NCBI GenBank assembly: GCA_002730365.1
Contig: PBZZ01000096.1
Span: 1-7,058 of the forward strand
Direction of reading: 5' to 3'
From: Deltaproteobacteria bacterium
Lineage (GTDB): Bacteria > SAR324 > NAC60-12
Length of the DNA: 7,058 nt
Shown here: positions 1-6,236 of the stretch, in pieces
Position numbering within the stretch: the first letter of the stretch is position 1
How the letters are laid out: the number at the start of each line of letters is the position of its first letter
Program-made: the position numbers and the translations under genes
Notes under the pieces: model-generated
Told to the model about the DNA's origin: nothing
Database searches by the model: none
What the model saw: only the letters and a program-made list of their open reading frames with translations

Positions 1-87
1 ATGCCCGAGCAGGCCTTCTATCTGGTCGGTACGATCGAGCAAGCCCGTGAAAAGGCTTCGCGAATGGCCGCAGCTGAAGCAGCCTGA
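1..87 (+). CDS. atpD: ATP synthase F1 beta subunit, C-terminal fragment
   Basis: The window opens in the last 28 codons of a gene ending in TGA at 85-87. The peptide MPEQAFYLVGTIEQAREKA is the highly conserved C-terminal segment of the F1-ATPase beta subunit, just before the variable alanine-rich tail. The beta subunit carries the catalytic nucleotide sites of the membrane-bound F1Fo ATP synthase. Only the tail is visible, so the Walker motifs cannot be checked. The epsilon gene follows 27 bases downstream in the usual atpD-atpC order, which supports the assignment. The ATG at position 1 is an internal methionine, not the start. Confidence 0.93.
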   Translation: MPEQAFYLVGTIEQAREKASRMAAAEAA

Positions 88-114
88 TGATCATTTCTCT
101 GAAAAGGCACCCTC

Positions 115-558
115 ATGGATAAGCTGCAACTGGAAGTGCTCACACCCGGCCGAATCCTACTTGAAACCGAAGCAGACCATGTCGTTCTGCCCGGTTCGAT
201 GGGAGAGATGGGAATTCTTCCACAACACATTCCTGTCGTCACCATGCTCAACGGTGGCGTCCTGAGCTACTTCGTTGGACAAAAGCAAAGCTACCTAGCG
301 GTCCAAGGAGGCTACGCTCAAGTTGACAACAACCACGTCACTGTACTGGTGGAACGCGCTGCTTTCGCTGAAGAAATTGACGTAGTCGTAGCAGAGCAGG
401 ACGAAAAAGAAGCGGCAGAGCACCTCAAACAACTACTGAGTAAATCCTCTTCGCGGGCAACAGAAGAGGAATATGAAGTTGAGCGCAAGCGTGCTGCTGC
501 TTACGAAGCTCAGCTACTCTGGGCCATTGCTCGTCAAGCTGCCTCTCAGCACAAATAA
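115..558 (+). CDS. atpC: ATP synthase F1 epsilon subunit
   Basis: This is the epsilon subunit of the F1Fo ATP synthase, part of the central rotor stalk and, in many bacteria, an inhibitor of ATP hydrolysis. The 147-residue product has the family layout. An N-terminal beta-sandwich covers about residues 1-87 and contains the signature LPGSMGEMGILPQHIPVVT at 25-43. A charged, alanine-rich C-terminal pair of helices covers about 88-147, with a Glu/Lys-rich turn near 109-126. The length is slightly above the common 130-140. ATG at 115 is chosen because MDKLQLEVLTPGR matches the usual family N-terminus; AAGG at 104-107 is a modest ribosome-binding site seven bases upstream. The gene follows atpD by 27 bases and is followed by a strong hairpin, so it should be the last gene of the atp operon. 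Confidence 0.96.
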   Translation: MDKLQLEVLTPGRILLETEADHVVLPGSMGEMGILPQHIPVVTMLNGGVLSYFVGQKQSYLAVQGGYAQVDNNHVTVLVERAAFAEEIDVVVAEQDEKEAAEHLKQLLSKSSSRATEEEYEVERKRAAAYEAQLLWAIARQAASQHK

Positions 559-568
559 CCCGCCGTCA

Positions 569-594
569 GGCATCTCCCAGAGCTAGGAGATGCC
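569..594 (+). terminator. Rho-independent-type hairpin ending the atp operon
   Basis: A perfect 9-base stem, GGCATCTCC (569-577) with GGAGATGCC (586-594), encloses an 8-base loop and is followed on the + strand by the pyrimidine-rich CTCTTTCCTC. It begins 10 bases after the atpC stop codon. The T tract is interrupted by C, so efficiency is uncertain. The loop contains the reverse-strand stop codon of rlmE (583-585), so the same structure also lies at the 3' end of the convergent rlmE transcript. It could act in both directions, although the tail on that side is less T-rich. Confidence 0.75.
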
Positions 595-1191
595 CTCTTT
601 CCTCACTTGGCCTTCCTGCTTCTTCTTCCCCAACAAGAACACTTCCACGCTCTCCGATCGAGAACTTTTTGGCTTACAAATTTTGACTTTGGTAAACATT
701 TGTCGGAACCCCTGCTGAAGCTGCTGGAAGGGTGCTCCCTGAAAAGCCTTGACCAGCAAGCATCCTCCTTCACTCAGATGTTGTTCTGCCAACCATAAAG
801 CATATTGATTGAGTGCATAAGAGCGATCTGCATCGGCAGAGCGAACACCTGTAGTCTTTGGAGCCATGTCACTCAGGATGACGTCGAAAGGGTTCTCCCA
901 CCAAGCACCACTACGATTGAGCTCGTAGATATCGGCCTGAAGCACCTCCACCTGCGGCGGCAGACTGATCGCCACAGCTTGCAGATCAATCCCCAGCAAG
1001 CGTCCACTCTCGCCAATCTGCCTTGACGTGTACTGTAACCAAGATCCTGGCGCACAGCCTAAATCAAGGACCTTCTGACCACGTTTCAGCAACTGGTGAC
1101 GCTGGTCAATTTCCTCTAGTTTATATGCTGAGCGGGCAACGTAACCATCCTTGCGGGCCTTGTAAAAATAATGGTCCTGAACCTTCTTCAT
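583..1191 (-). CDS. rlmE: 23S rRNA 2'-O-ribose methyltransferase RlmE (FtsJ/RrmJ)
   Basis: RlmE methylates the 2'-OH of a uridine (U2552 in E. coli numbering) in the A-loop of 23S rRNA using S-adenosylmethionine, late in large-subunit assembly in the cytoplasm. The 202-residue product fits the family length of about 200-210. Visible features are RSAYKL at 20-25, the SAM-binding glycine motif VLDLGCAPGSW at 41-51, the acidic GIDL at 67-70, SDMAPKTTG at 107-115, VKAFQG at 147-152 and SRSESVEVFLLG at 177-188. The K-D-K-E catalytic set of the family is present as K24, D108, K148 and E180. The start is ATG, reverse complement of 1189-1191; no strong Shine-Dalgarno is visible, but MKKVQDHYFYKARKDGY fits the family N-terminus. 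The tail after 188 is lysine-rich. The gene converges on atpC and is divergent from the 1296 gene. Confidence 0.95.
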   Translation of the reverse strand: MKKVQDHYFYKARKDGYVARSAYKLEEIDQRHQLLKRGQKVLDLGCAPGSWLQYTSRQIGESGRLLGIDLQAVAISLPPQVEVLQADIYELNRSGAWWENPFDVILSDMAPKTTGVRSADADRSYALNQYALWLAEQHLSEGGCLLVKAFQGAPFQQLQQGFRQMFTKVKICKPKSSRSESVEVFLLGKKKQEGQVRKEGIS

Positions 1192-1295
1192 GATCGATTA
1201 GTTCTACCAGATCGGGTTAGCGTTTGCCTTTTGAGTCCACTTGACGTAACAATTCTGGTCTCGTCACAAGACCGTCCTATCCAGGAGGAGACCCC
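1192..1295. promoter_or_regulatory. Divergent intergenic region, probable promoters both ways
   Basis: These 104 bases separate the rlmE start (reverse) from the gene at 1296 (forward), so promoters for both should lie here. On the + strand TTGACG at 1241-1246 resembles a sigma-70 -35 box, but the bases 17 further on (TCACAA, 1264-1269) are a poor -10, so no promoter is firmly defined. A short inverted repeat, GGTCT at 1257-1261 with AGACC at 1269-1273 (7-base loop), sits just before the ribosome-binding site and could fold in the leader RNA. A 5-base stem can arise by chance. Confidence 0.3.
1283..1290 (+). promoter_or_regulatory. Strong ribosome-binding site of the 1296 gene
   Basis: AGGAGGAG is close to a perfect anti-16S match and ends five bases before ATG at 1296. 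It is among the strongest Shine-Dalgarno sequences in the window, and it fixes this start and supports the small unknown gene as truly translated. Confidence 0.85.
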
Positions 1296-1670
1296 ATGGA
1301 CTTCAAAGTGGCTGGTTTGGACCCTGCAAGTTTTGCAGAAACTCTAGACTTCCAAAAATCCTCAGCCGAGGTAGCTCCCATCTCCCTGCAAGATATCCGC
1401 TCATTACGGCACGGCTTTGAGCGGGAAGCTGAGACGTTGCGACCCGTACTGGGAGCTGCAGAGCATCAGTCGATGCTGATTGCCATGTATGAAGGCACAG
1501 AACAATTGCTCAACAGGCGTGTTCCAGCCTTCGCGGTTCACGAATATCTTGAAGGCCTGAAAGGAAGTGCACAAGAACTGCGCAACCAGGGACTGGCTAA
1601 TCAAGAATTTCGGCAACAGCTCTTCCAGCAATCACGACTTTCTCTGCACTACGTTCTCAACCAGGGATAG
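1296..1670 (+). CDS. Small helical protein of unknown function (124 aa)
   Basis: I do not recognise this protein. It is 124 residues long with no signal peptide or membrane segment, so it is probably cytoplasmic. It contains no cysteine and no tryptophan. The first 30 residues look less ordered, with several prolines. From about residue 31 (SLQDIRSLRHGFEREAETL) onward it is rich in Leu, Glu, Gln and Arg and looks mainly alpha-helical, with Gln-rich stretches at 102-112. No enzyme motif or metal-binding pattern is visible. The strong ribosome-binding site upstream, the start ATG at 1296 and even amino-acid use argue for a real gene. It is the first gene of the + strand run and lies 77 bases before the SRPBCC gene; whether they share a promoter is not clear. 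Confidence 0.75.
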   Translation: MDFKVAGLDPASFAETLDFQKSSAEVAPISLQDIRSLRHGFEREAETLRPVLGAAEHQSMLIAMYEGTEQLLNRRVPAFAVHEYLEGLKGSAQELRNQGLANQEFRQQLFQQSRLSLHYVLNQG

Positions 1671-1747
1671 CCTCACTAAGCCTTGTGTTCCCACAACGGC
1701 CAGCTATTCTGTAATCCGTTTGTCGTCACGCCTGATTGACTGGAGTG

Positions 1748-2188
1748 ATGCGTCTCTATTTCTCTACCCTGGTTTCCTGTTCCATCAACGAGGTCTGGGA
1801 GAAGTTTGACCAAGATCTCTTCCTAGCATTGACTCCTCCATTTCCACCGGTGCGCCTGCTGCGCTTCGATGGGTGTCAGCAAGGAGATGAAGTGCACCTC
1901 GAGTTGGGATTCTGGCCTCTACAGCAATCGTGGGTCAGCTTGATCACCTCACAACAAACCAGCACAGAGAAAATTGTCTTTGTTGATGAAGGTCAGCGGC
2001 TACCCTTTTTTCTGCGCTCCTGGCGTCACGAACACCGGTTGGAACAGCAGAAAGACCATACAATAATCATCGATGCAATTGAGTACCATGCCCCTATCAG
2101 ACCGCTTGAATGGAGCCTGTGGCCAATTTTATGGTGGCAGTTCCGCTATCGACAACCAGTCTACCGACGCTACTTCAACAAAGAGTAG
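1748..2188 (+). CDS. SRPBCC/START-like ligand-binding domain protein
   Basis: The 146-residue product looks like a stand-alone SRPBCC (Bet v1/START-like) protein, a fold that encloses a hydrophobic cavity for lipids or other non-polar ligands; the ligand here is unknown. The N-terminus MRLYFSTLVSCSINEVWEKF has the beta-strand then helix pattern of the fold. A conserved-looking block PPFPPVRLLRFDG lies at 30-42, and EGQRLPFFLRSWRHEHRL at 81-98 matches what I recall of a subgroup of uncharacterised SRPBCC proteins. The C-terminal helix is aromatic-rich (SLWPILWWQFRYRQPVYRRYF). ATG at 1748 is preferred over TTG at 1736 because the family N-terminus starts there. The GGAG at 1742-1745 is too close to serve it ideally, so the start is not certain. 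It is followed by the solute-binding protein gene. Confidence 0.72.
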   Translation: MRLYFSTLVSCSINEVWEKFDQDLFLALTPPFPPVRLLRFDGCQQGDEVHLELGFWPLQQSWVSLITSQQTSTEKIVFVDEGQRLPFFLRSWRHEHRLEQQKDHTIIIDAIEYHAPIRPLEWSLWPILWWQFRYRQPVYRRYFNKE

Positions 2189-2222
2189 GCGAGCAAACAG
2201 CAAACTGCTTTGTCTGATTGTG

Positions 2223-3362
2223 ATGATCTACGGGTGCTGCTGTTGCCTGCCCAGCTCTCTTTGGGCGACTCAAGGTGTAACATCAAACGAGATTCGCATT
2301 GGCACTCATACGGCAATGAGTGGACCCGCCGCCACTTGGGGATTAGGAGCTGTCAGAGCCTTACGCTTTCACTTTGCAGAAGTCAATGCGGCAGGAGGCA
2401 TTCATGGACGCCGACTAAGACTGATCGCTGAGGATCATCAATATCAAGTTGTGAGAGCTCGTCAAGCTGCCAATAAGCTCGTACTTTACGATCAGGTTTT
2501 TGTCATGCTTGCGGCTTTAGGAACTAGCATGAACCAAGTTGCCTTACCACTACAAGAAGAGCACGATGTGGCCAACTTGTTTCCGTATACTAGTGCCCGA
2601 CTGATGTCAGAACCGTTTCACCCACTCAAGTTTACAGCCAGCGTATCGTACTTCGATCAGGCACGAGCCTTGGTTCGCCACTTTCACCAACAAAAACTGC
2701 AGCGTTTCTGCTTGATGCACCAGAATACGGACTATGGCCGTGAAATGCTTGATGGGGTGGAAGCTGGATTGCAGGAATTAGAGATGTTACTGACTGCTGT
2801 GGAGACACACAGCCCAACAGAAACAAACTTTCTCAACACCCTACTTCGCTTGAGGGAAGCCGACTGTGAAGTTGTTCTAATGGGAACCATTTTGGGTGAT
2901 ACTATCCGTATCTTGCAAACTCGGCAATCTTTACAATGGGATGTACCAATGGCTGGCAACGTCTCAGCTTACGATCAAATCGTGATTGATCGTGCAGGAA
3001 CAGCAGCAGAAGGTTTTCTAGCAACAGCATCTATTGAAATACTATATCCTGAAACACTAACTTCTCCTGCCGCAAAAAATTTCTTCACCAAATACAAGGC
3101 CGAATATGGAGAATCACCAAACAACGCCGTGCAGATGGCTTACTTTTACGCCCGTATTCTAACACACGCTTTGCAGTTAGCTGGACCAGAACTGAATTCT
3201 GAAAAGCTGACGTCAGCCCTTGAATCGATGAACAACTATCAGGATGAACTAGGCGGCCCCGTTTTACAATTTGGTCCAAGCGATCACGAAGGGATTGACA
3301 AACCATTGCTGGCGGAAGTGCAGCAAGGCCGGTGGCGTACTGTCCAATCTGTGATGGACTGA
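2223..3362 (+). CDS. Periplasmic solute-binding protein, branched-chain amino acid ABC type
   Basis: This is a type I periplasmic binding protein of the Peripla_BP_6 / LivJ-like family, which captures small solutes such as amino acids for an ABC importer. The mature part opens with NEIRIGTHTAMSGPAATWG, followed by FAEVNAAGGIHGRRLRLIAED, both classic for the first lobe. DYGREMLDGVEAGLQELE and VVLMGTILGDTIRILQ fit the second lobe and hinge. A signal sequence with a Cys/Leu-rich core precedes a likely cleavage after SLWA. The start is uncertain. ATG 2223 gives 379 residues but a short signal with no basic n-region. GTG 2220 adds one residue. The reading frame stays open back to 2073 (ATG 2073 and 2088), but those starts overlap the SRPBCC gene by about 100 bases or more. 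No permease or ATPase gene is adjacent, so the transported ligand cannot be inferred. Confidence 0.85.
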   Translation: MIYGCCCCLPSSLWATQGVTSNEIRIGTHTAMSGPAATWGLGAVRALRFHFAEVNAAGGIHGRRLRLIAEDHQYQVVRARQAANKLVLYDQVFVMLAALGTSMNQVALPLQEEHDVANLFPYTSARLMSEPFHPLKFTASVSYFDQARALVRHFHQQKLQRFCLMHQNTDYGREMLDGVEAGLQELEMLLTAVETHSPTETNFLNTLLRLREADCEVVLMGTILGDTIRILQTRQSLQWDVPMAGNVSAYDQIVIDRAGTAAEGFLATASIEILYPETLTSPAAKNFFTKYKAEYGESPNNAVQMAYFYARILTHALQLAGPELNSEKLTSALESMNNYQDELGGPVLQFGPSDHEGIDKPLLAEVQQGRWRTVQSVMD

Positions 3363-3370
3363 AACACTTC

Positions 3371-4447
3371 ATGGCAACAACACTGCGTGTTTTATTTACA
3401 GGAGGAGGATCAGGTGGTCCAACGACTCCTCTCTTAGCAGTGAATGAGGCCTTAGGAGCCTTGGGCCCAACCGAATCTCGGTTTCTTGGCACAACCAGCG
3501 GCCCAGAGCGAGCCATGGTGGAAGAGGCAGGTATCCCCTTCTATGCAATCCCAGCTGGCAAGTTGCGCCGCTATTTCAGTTGGCAGAACTTCACAGATCC
3601 CTTTCGTATTCTAGCCGGTGGAATCATTGGTTTAAAACACTTACTGCAGTTCAAGCCTCACGTTGTGGTCTCTGCTGGGAGCTTTGTCAGTGTACCTGTT
3701 GCCTATGCAGCTCGAGCATTGGGTATCCCTCAAGTGTTGCTACAAATGGATGTATTGCCAGGACTGGCCAACCGGTTGATGGCTCCAGCCAGTTCAGCGC
3801 TAGGTTATTATTTTCCATCCTCTGAGAGAGCCTTTCGACGTATCCCAGAGCGACAACACGTCGGTCCTGTTGTACGCAACTCGGTTTATCAAGGGAATCC
3901 CGAACGGGCCAACCAGCGCTTTCAGTTGAATCCTGACCCGCCGGTTTTGCTAATCACTGGTGGTGGACAGGGTGCCGTTGGCTTGAATAGAGCTATTCAA
4001 CCGCTATTGCCAACCTGGCAGGAACACTTTCAGGTGATTCACCTGACTGGGCGAGGAAGCAAAGCTGACCTGGCTAATGGTTCACGCTATCAGGCACATG
4101 AATTTGTCAACGAGGGCATGGGTGATCTATTAGCCCGAAGTCAGCTTATAATTACCCGTGCAGGCCTTGGTATTCTTGGCGAGTTAGCAATTCTTGGCAA
4201 GGATGTGATCCTTGTCCCTCTACCGAACAGCCACCAGGAGTTAAACGCCTCAGCCTTGGCTGAAGCTGGTGCTATCACACTGCTAACCCAGCAGGAATTG
4301 GCTGAAAATGGATCGCAATGGTGGTCCAAATTTTGGTCTACATATCAACCCGGTATCACCGGACAACGAATGCAGTCTTACTGGCCATCGCAAGGCACTA
4401 CCGTGTTTGCCAGTCTAATTCGCCAACAAGGCCTGCGTGTATCCTAA
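3371..4447 (+). CDS. Divergent MurG-like glycosyltransferase (GT28 family)
   Basis: The 358-residue protein has the two-lobe GT-B layout of MurG, which adds GlcNAc from UDP-GlcNAc to lipid I on the inner face of the membrane. The N-terminal glycine loop is GGGSGGPTTPLLAV from residue 11; VVSAGSFVSVPVAYAA and GLANRLMAP follow. The C-terminal donor half is well kept: TGGGQGAVGLN at 196-206, TRAGLGILGEL at 262-272 with Glu271, and HQELNASALAEAGA with Gln289 and Asn292. The acceptor half departs from MurG: the loop histidine of GGTGGH is proline, and the HEQN motif reads LQMD at 124-127. The block KLRRYFSWQNFTDPF resembles MurG-like proteins I recall from Patescibacteria. It could be the true MurG or a paralogue with another acceptor, so no symbol is given. 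ATG 3371 fits the family start, eight bases after the preceding stop; no clear ribosome-binding site is visible. Confidence 0.83.
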   Translation: MATTLRVLFTGGGSGGPTTPLLAVNEALGALGPTESRFLGTTSGPERAMVEEAGIPFYAIPAGKLRRYFSWQNFTDPFRILAGGIIGLKHLLQFKPHVVVSAGSFVSVPVAYAARALGIPQVLLQMDVLPGLANRLMAPASSALGYYFPSSERAFRRIPERQHVGPVVRNSVYQGNPERANQRFQLNPDPPVLLITGGGQGAVGLNRAIQPLLPTWQEHFQVIHLTGRGSKADLANGSRYQAHEFVNEGMGDLLARSQLIITRAGLGILGELAILGKDVILVPLPNSHQELNASALAEAGAITLLTQQELAENGSQWWSKFWSTYQPGITGQRMQSYWPSQGTTVFASLIRQQGLRVS

Positions 4448-4452
4448 TCTTT

Positions 4453-4459
4453 GGGAGGA
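4453..4459 (+). promoter_or_regulatory. Ribosome-binding site fixing the acyl-CoA synthetase start
   Basis: GGGAGGA lies six bases before ATG 4466. A longer reading starting at TTG 4451 would have the ribosome-binding site inside its own coding sequence, so ATG 4466 is the better start. Confidence 0.8.
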
Positions 4460-4465
4460 CAAAAG

Positions 4466-6235
4466 ATGGAATTGATGTATCAGAACGTCGTAGAAATGAT
4501 GGATCGCTGCTGCGAAGAATACGCAGATCTGCCCATGTATGGAGCTCCAGCCGATGGCGACTACAACTGGATGACATTTCGAGATTTTGCCGAGACCGTT
4601 GCTGAGTTACGAGGAGGACTGGACTTACTCGGTGTAGGAGTAGGGGACCGTGTGGGCGTCATTTCAGCTAACATGATTCCCTGGGTGACGATGGCGTATG
4701 GGACTTTCAGCGCAGGAGCTGTCTACGTACCGATGTATCCTCAGCAACACAAGGAAGAATGGCAATACATCCTACGCGACTCGAATTGCAAGATTCTCCT
4801 GGTCGCTTCTGAAAAACTTTATCACGAGGCACTGACCTGGAGGGGTGAAATCCTTCCAGAACTGCAGCATGTTGTGCTGCTACGTGACTCTGAGAATTCG
4901 GAAGTACAGACCTATGAAAGCTTGCGCAAGATGGGTCAGCAGCACCAGGTTCCTGCTCAATACCCGGATACAGGTGCCCTTGTGGAGATTATGTATACGT
5001 CTGGAACCACGGGTAATCCAAAGGGTGTGATGCTCAGTCATCGTGGAGTAATATCTACCTTGCAAGCTGCTAAGGAAAGCATACCTTTCCAAAAAAGTGA
5101 CCGCACCTTAGCCTTCCTTCCTTGGGCTCACATTTTTGGTCAAATCTGTGAAGTTCATGGCGTTATGATGTTCGGATTTTCAGCAGCCATGAACGAAAAT
5201 CTTGCCAAATTAGTCGATGAACTGGGCCAGGTCAAACCGACCCTGCTCTTTGCGGTTCCACGTGTTTACAATCGAATTTATGAAAAAATTCACCTGCAGA
5301 TCAACAACAAGTCGCCCAAGCTCTACTCCCTGTTCCAATACGGGTTGAACTGCTCCGCCAAGCGACGGCATGGTGAGAAACTCTCTCTCAAGGAGGCACT
5401 GGCCTTCAAACTTTGCGATAAGCTCTTCTTCTCCAAGGTCCGGGCACGTTTTGGCAATCGATTACGGATGGCTTACAGTGGAGGGAGTGCCCTGAATCCA
5501 GAGGTCATTGAATTTGTCCAGAACATCGGTATCACCCTCCTTGAAGGATACGGGCTGACTGAAGCAATTGTCTCGGCCAACGCACCCGATGCTCAGAAGA
5601 CAGGAGCCGTCGGTAAGCCTCTACCGAGAGTGCGAGTTGAGATCGATCGCTCTGTAAACACGGCCAATGAGCAAGATGGAGAGATCATCATCCATGGCCC
5701 CACCCTGATGCTGGGCTATCATAATCTACCAGAAGAAACCACTGACGCTTTTACACCCGAAGGAGGCTTCCGAACTGGCGACGTGGGTAATATTGGTGAA
5801 GACGGCTTCTTACGGATCACTGGGCGCGTCAAGGAGATCTACAAGCTGGAAAATGGCAAGTACTGTGTGCCAGCGCTAGTGGAAGAAGCACTCAAGCTGA
5901 GCCCATTCATTAATCAGGTGATGATCTACGGCTTCCAGAAACTCTACAACGTCGCGCTAATCGTGGTTGAAGTCGATGCCCTGAAAACCCACGCATCCCG
6001 CAACAACATCGCTGGCACACTGGAGGACTGGCTCAAGGATGAAGAGATTCTCAAGCTCTACAAGCAGGAACTCCGTAAATACGCAGCAGACTTTCAGGAC
6101 TATGAGCGGCCCAAGCGCTTCCATCTACTGACCGAAGAGTGGACTGTGGACAACAATCTGATCACCCCAACCCTGAAGTTGAAGCGCAATCGCGTCGAGG
6201 AGCGCTTTCAGGAAGAACTAGCAGGAATGTACTGA
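4466..6235 (+). CDS. Long-chain fatty acid-CoA ligase (AMP-forming)
   Basis: This enzyme of the ANL superfamily activates a fatty acid with ATP to an acyl-adenylate and then an acyl-CoA, for beta-oxidation or lipid synthesis. The 589-residue product shows the family motifs in order: phosphate-binding YTSGTTGNPKGVMLSH from residue 177, LPWAHIFGQ near 218, YSGGSALNPE near 337, the adenine-site GYGLTE at 361-366, RTGD near 436-439, the hinge-region GRVKEIYKLENGKYCVP at 453-469, and a C-terminal TPTLKLKR whose Lys571 is the probable catalytic lysine. The LENGKY hinge and length of about 590 favour the long-chain group (FadD15/FAA-like) over acetyl-CoA synthetase. Chain length cannot be read from the sequence. 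It begins 18 bases after the MurG-like gene, so it is probably last in that transcript. Its stop is one base from the convergent engB stop. Confidence 0.93.
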   Translation: MELMYQNVVEMMDRCCEEYADLPMYGAPADGDYNWMTFRDFAETVAELRGGLDLLGVGVGDRVGVISANMIPWVTMAYGTFSAGAVYVPMYPQQHKEEWQYILRDSNCKILLVASEKLYHEALTWRGEILPELQHVVLLRDSENSEVQTYESLRKMGQQHQVPAQYPDTGALVEIMYTSGTTGNPKGVMLSHRGVISTLQAAKESIPFQKSDRTLAFLPWAHIFGQICEVHGVMMFGFSAAMNENLAKLVDELGQVKPTLLFAVPRVYNRIYEKIHLQINNKSPKLYSLFQYGLNCSAKRRHGEKLSLKEALAFKLCDKLFFSKVRARFGNRLRMAYSGGSALNPEVIEFVQNIGITLLEGYGLTEAIVSANAPDAQKTGAVGKPLPRVRVEIDRSVNTANEQDGEIIIHGPTLMLGYHNLPEETTDAFTPEGGFRTGDVGNIGEDGFLRITGRVKEIYKLENGKYCVPALVEEALKLSPFINQVMIYGFQKLYNVALIVVEVDALKTHASRNNIAGTLEDWLKDEEILKLYKQELRKYAADFQDYERPKRFHLLTEEWTVDNNLITPTLKLKRNRVEERFQEELAGMY

Positions 6236-6236
6236 T

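Noticed and set aside
1681..1702. Short inverted repeat TTGTG...CACAA after the 1296 gene as a terminator
   Set aside because: The stem is only five bases and no T tract follows it, so it does not support termination.
2073..2188. Taking ATG 2073 or 2088 as the binding-protein start
   Set aside because: This would overlap the aromatic-rich C-terminal helix of the SRPBCC protein by about 100 bases or more and place about 40 polar residues before the signal core; not excluded, but less likely.
3085..3516. Reverse-strand open frame of 143 codons across the binding protein and MurG-like gene junction
   Set aside because: It lies opposite two well-supported genes, is Pro/Arg/Ser-rich, has no recognisable domain, and looks like a shadow of the forward coding frames.
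4451..4465. TTG 4451 as the acyl-CoA synthetase start
   Set aside because: The GGGAGGA ribosome-binding site would be inside the coding region; ATG 4466 is correctly spaced from it.
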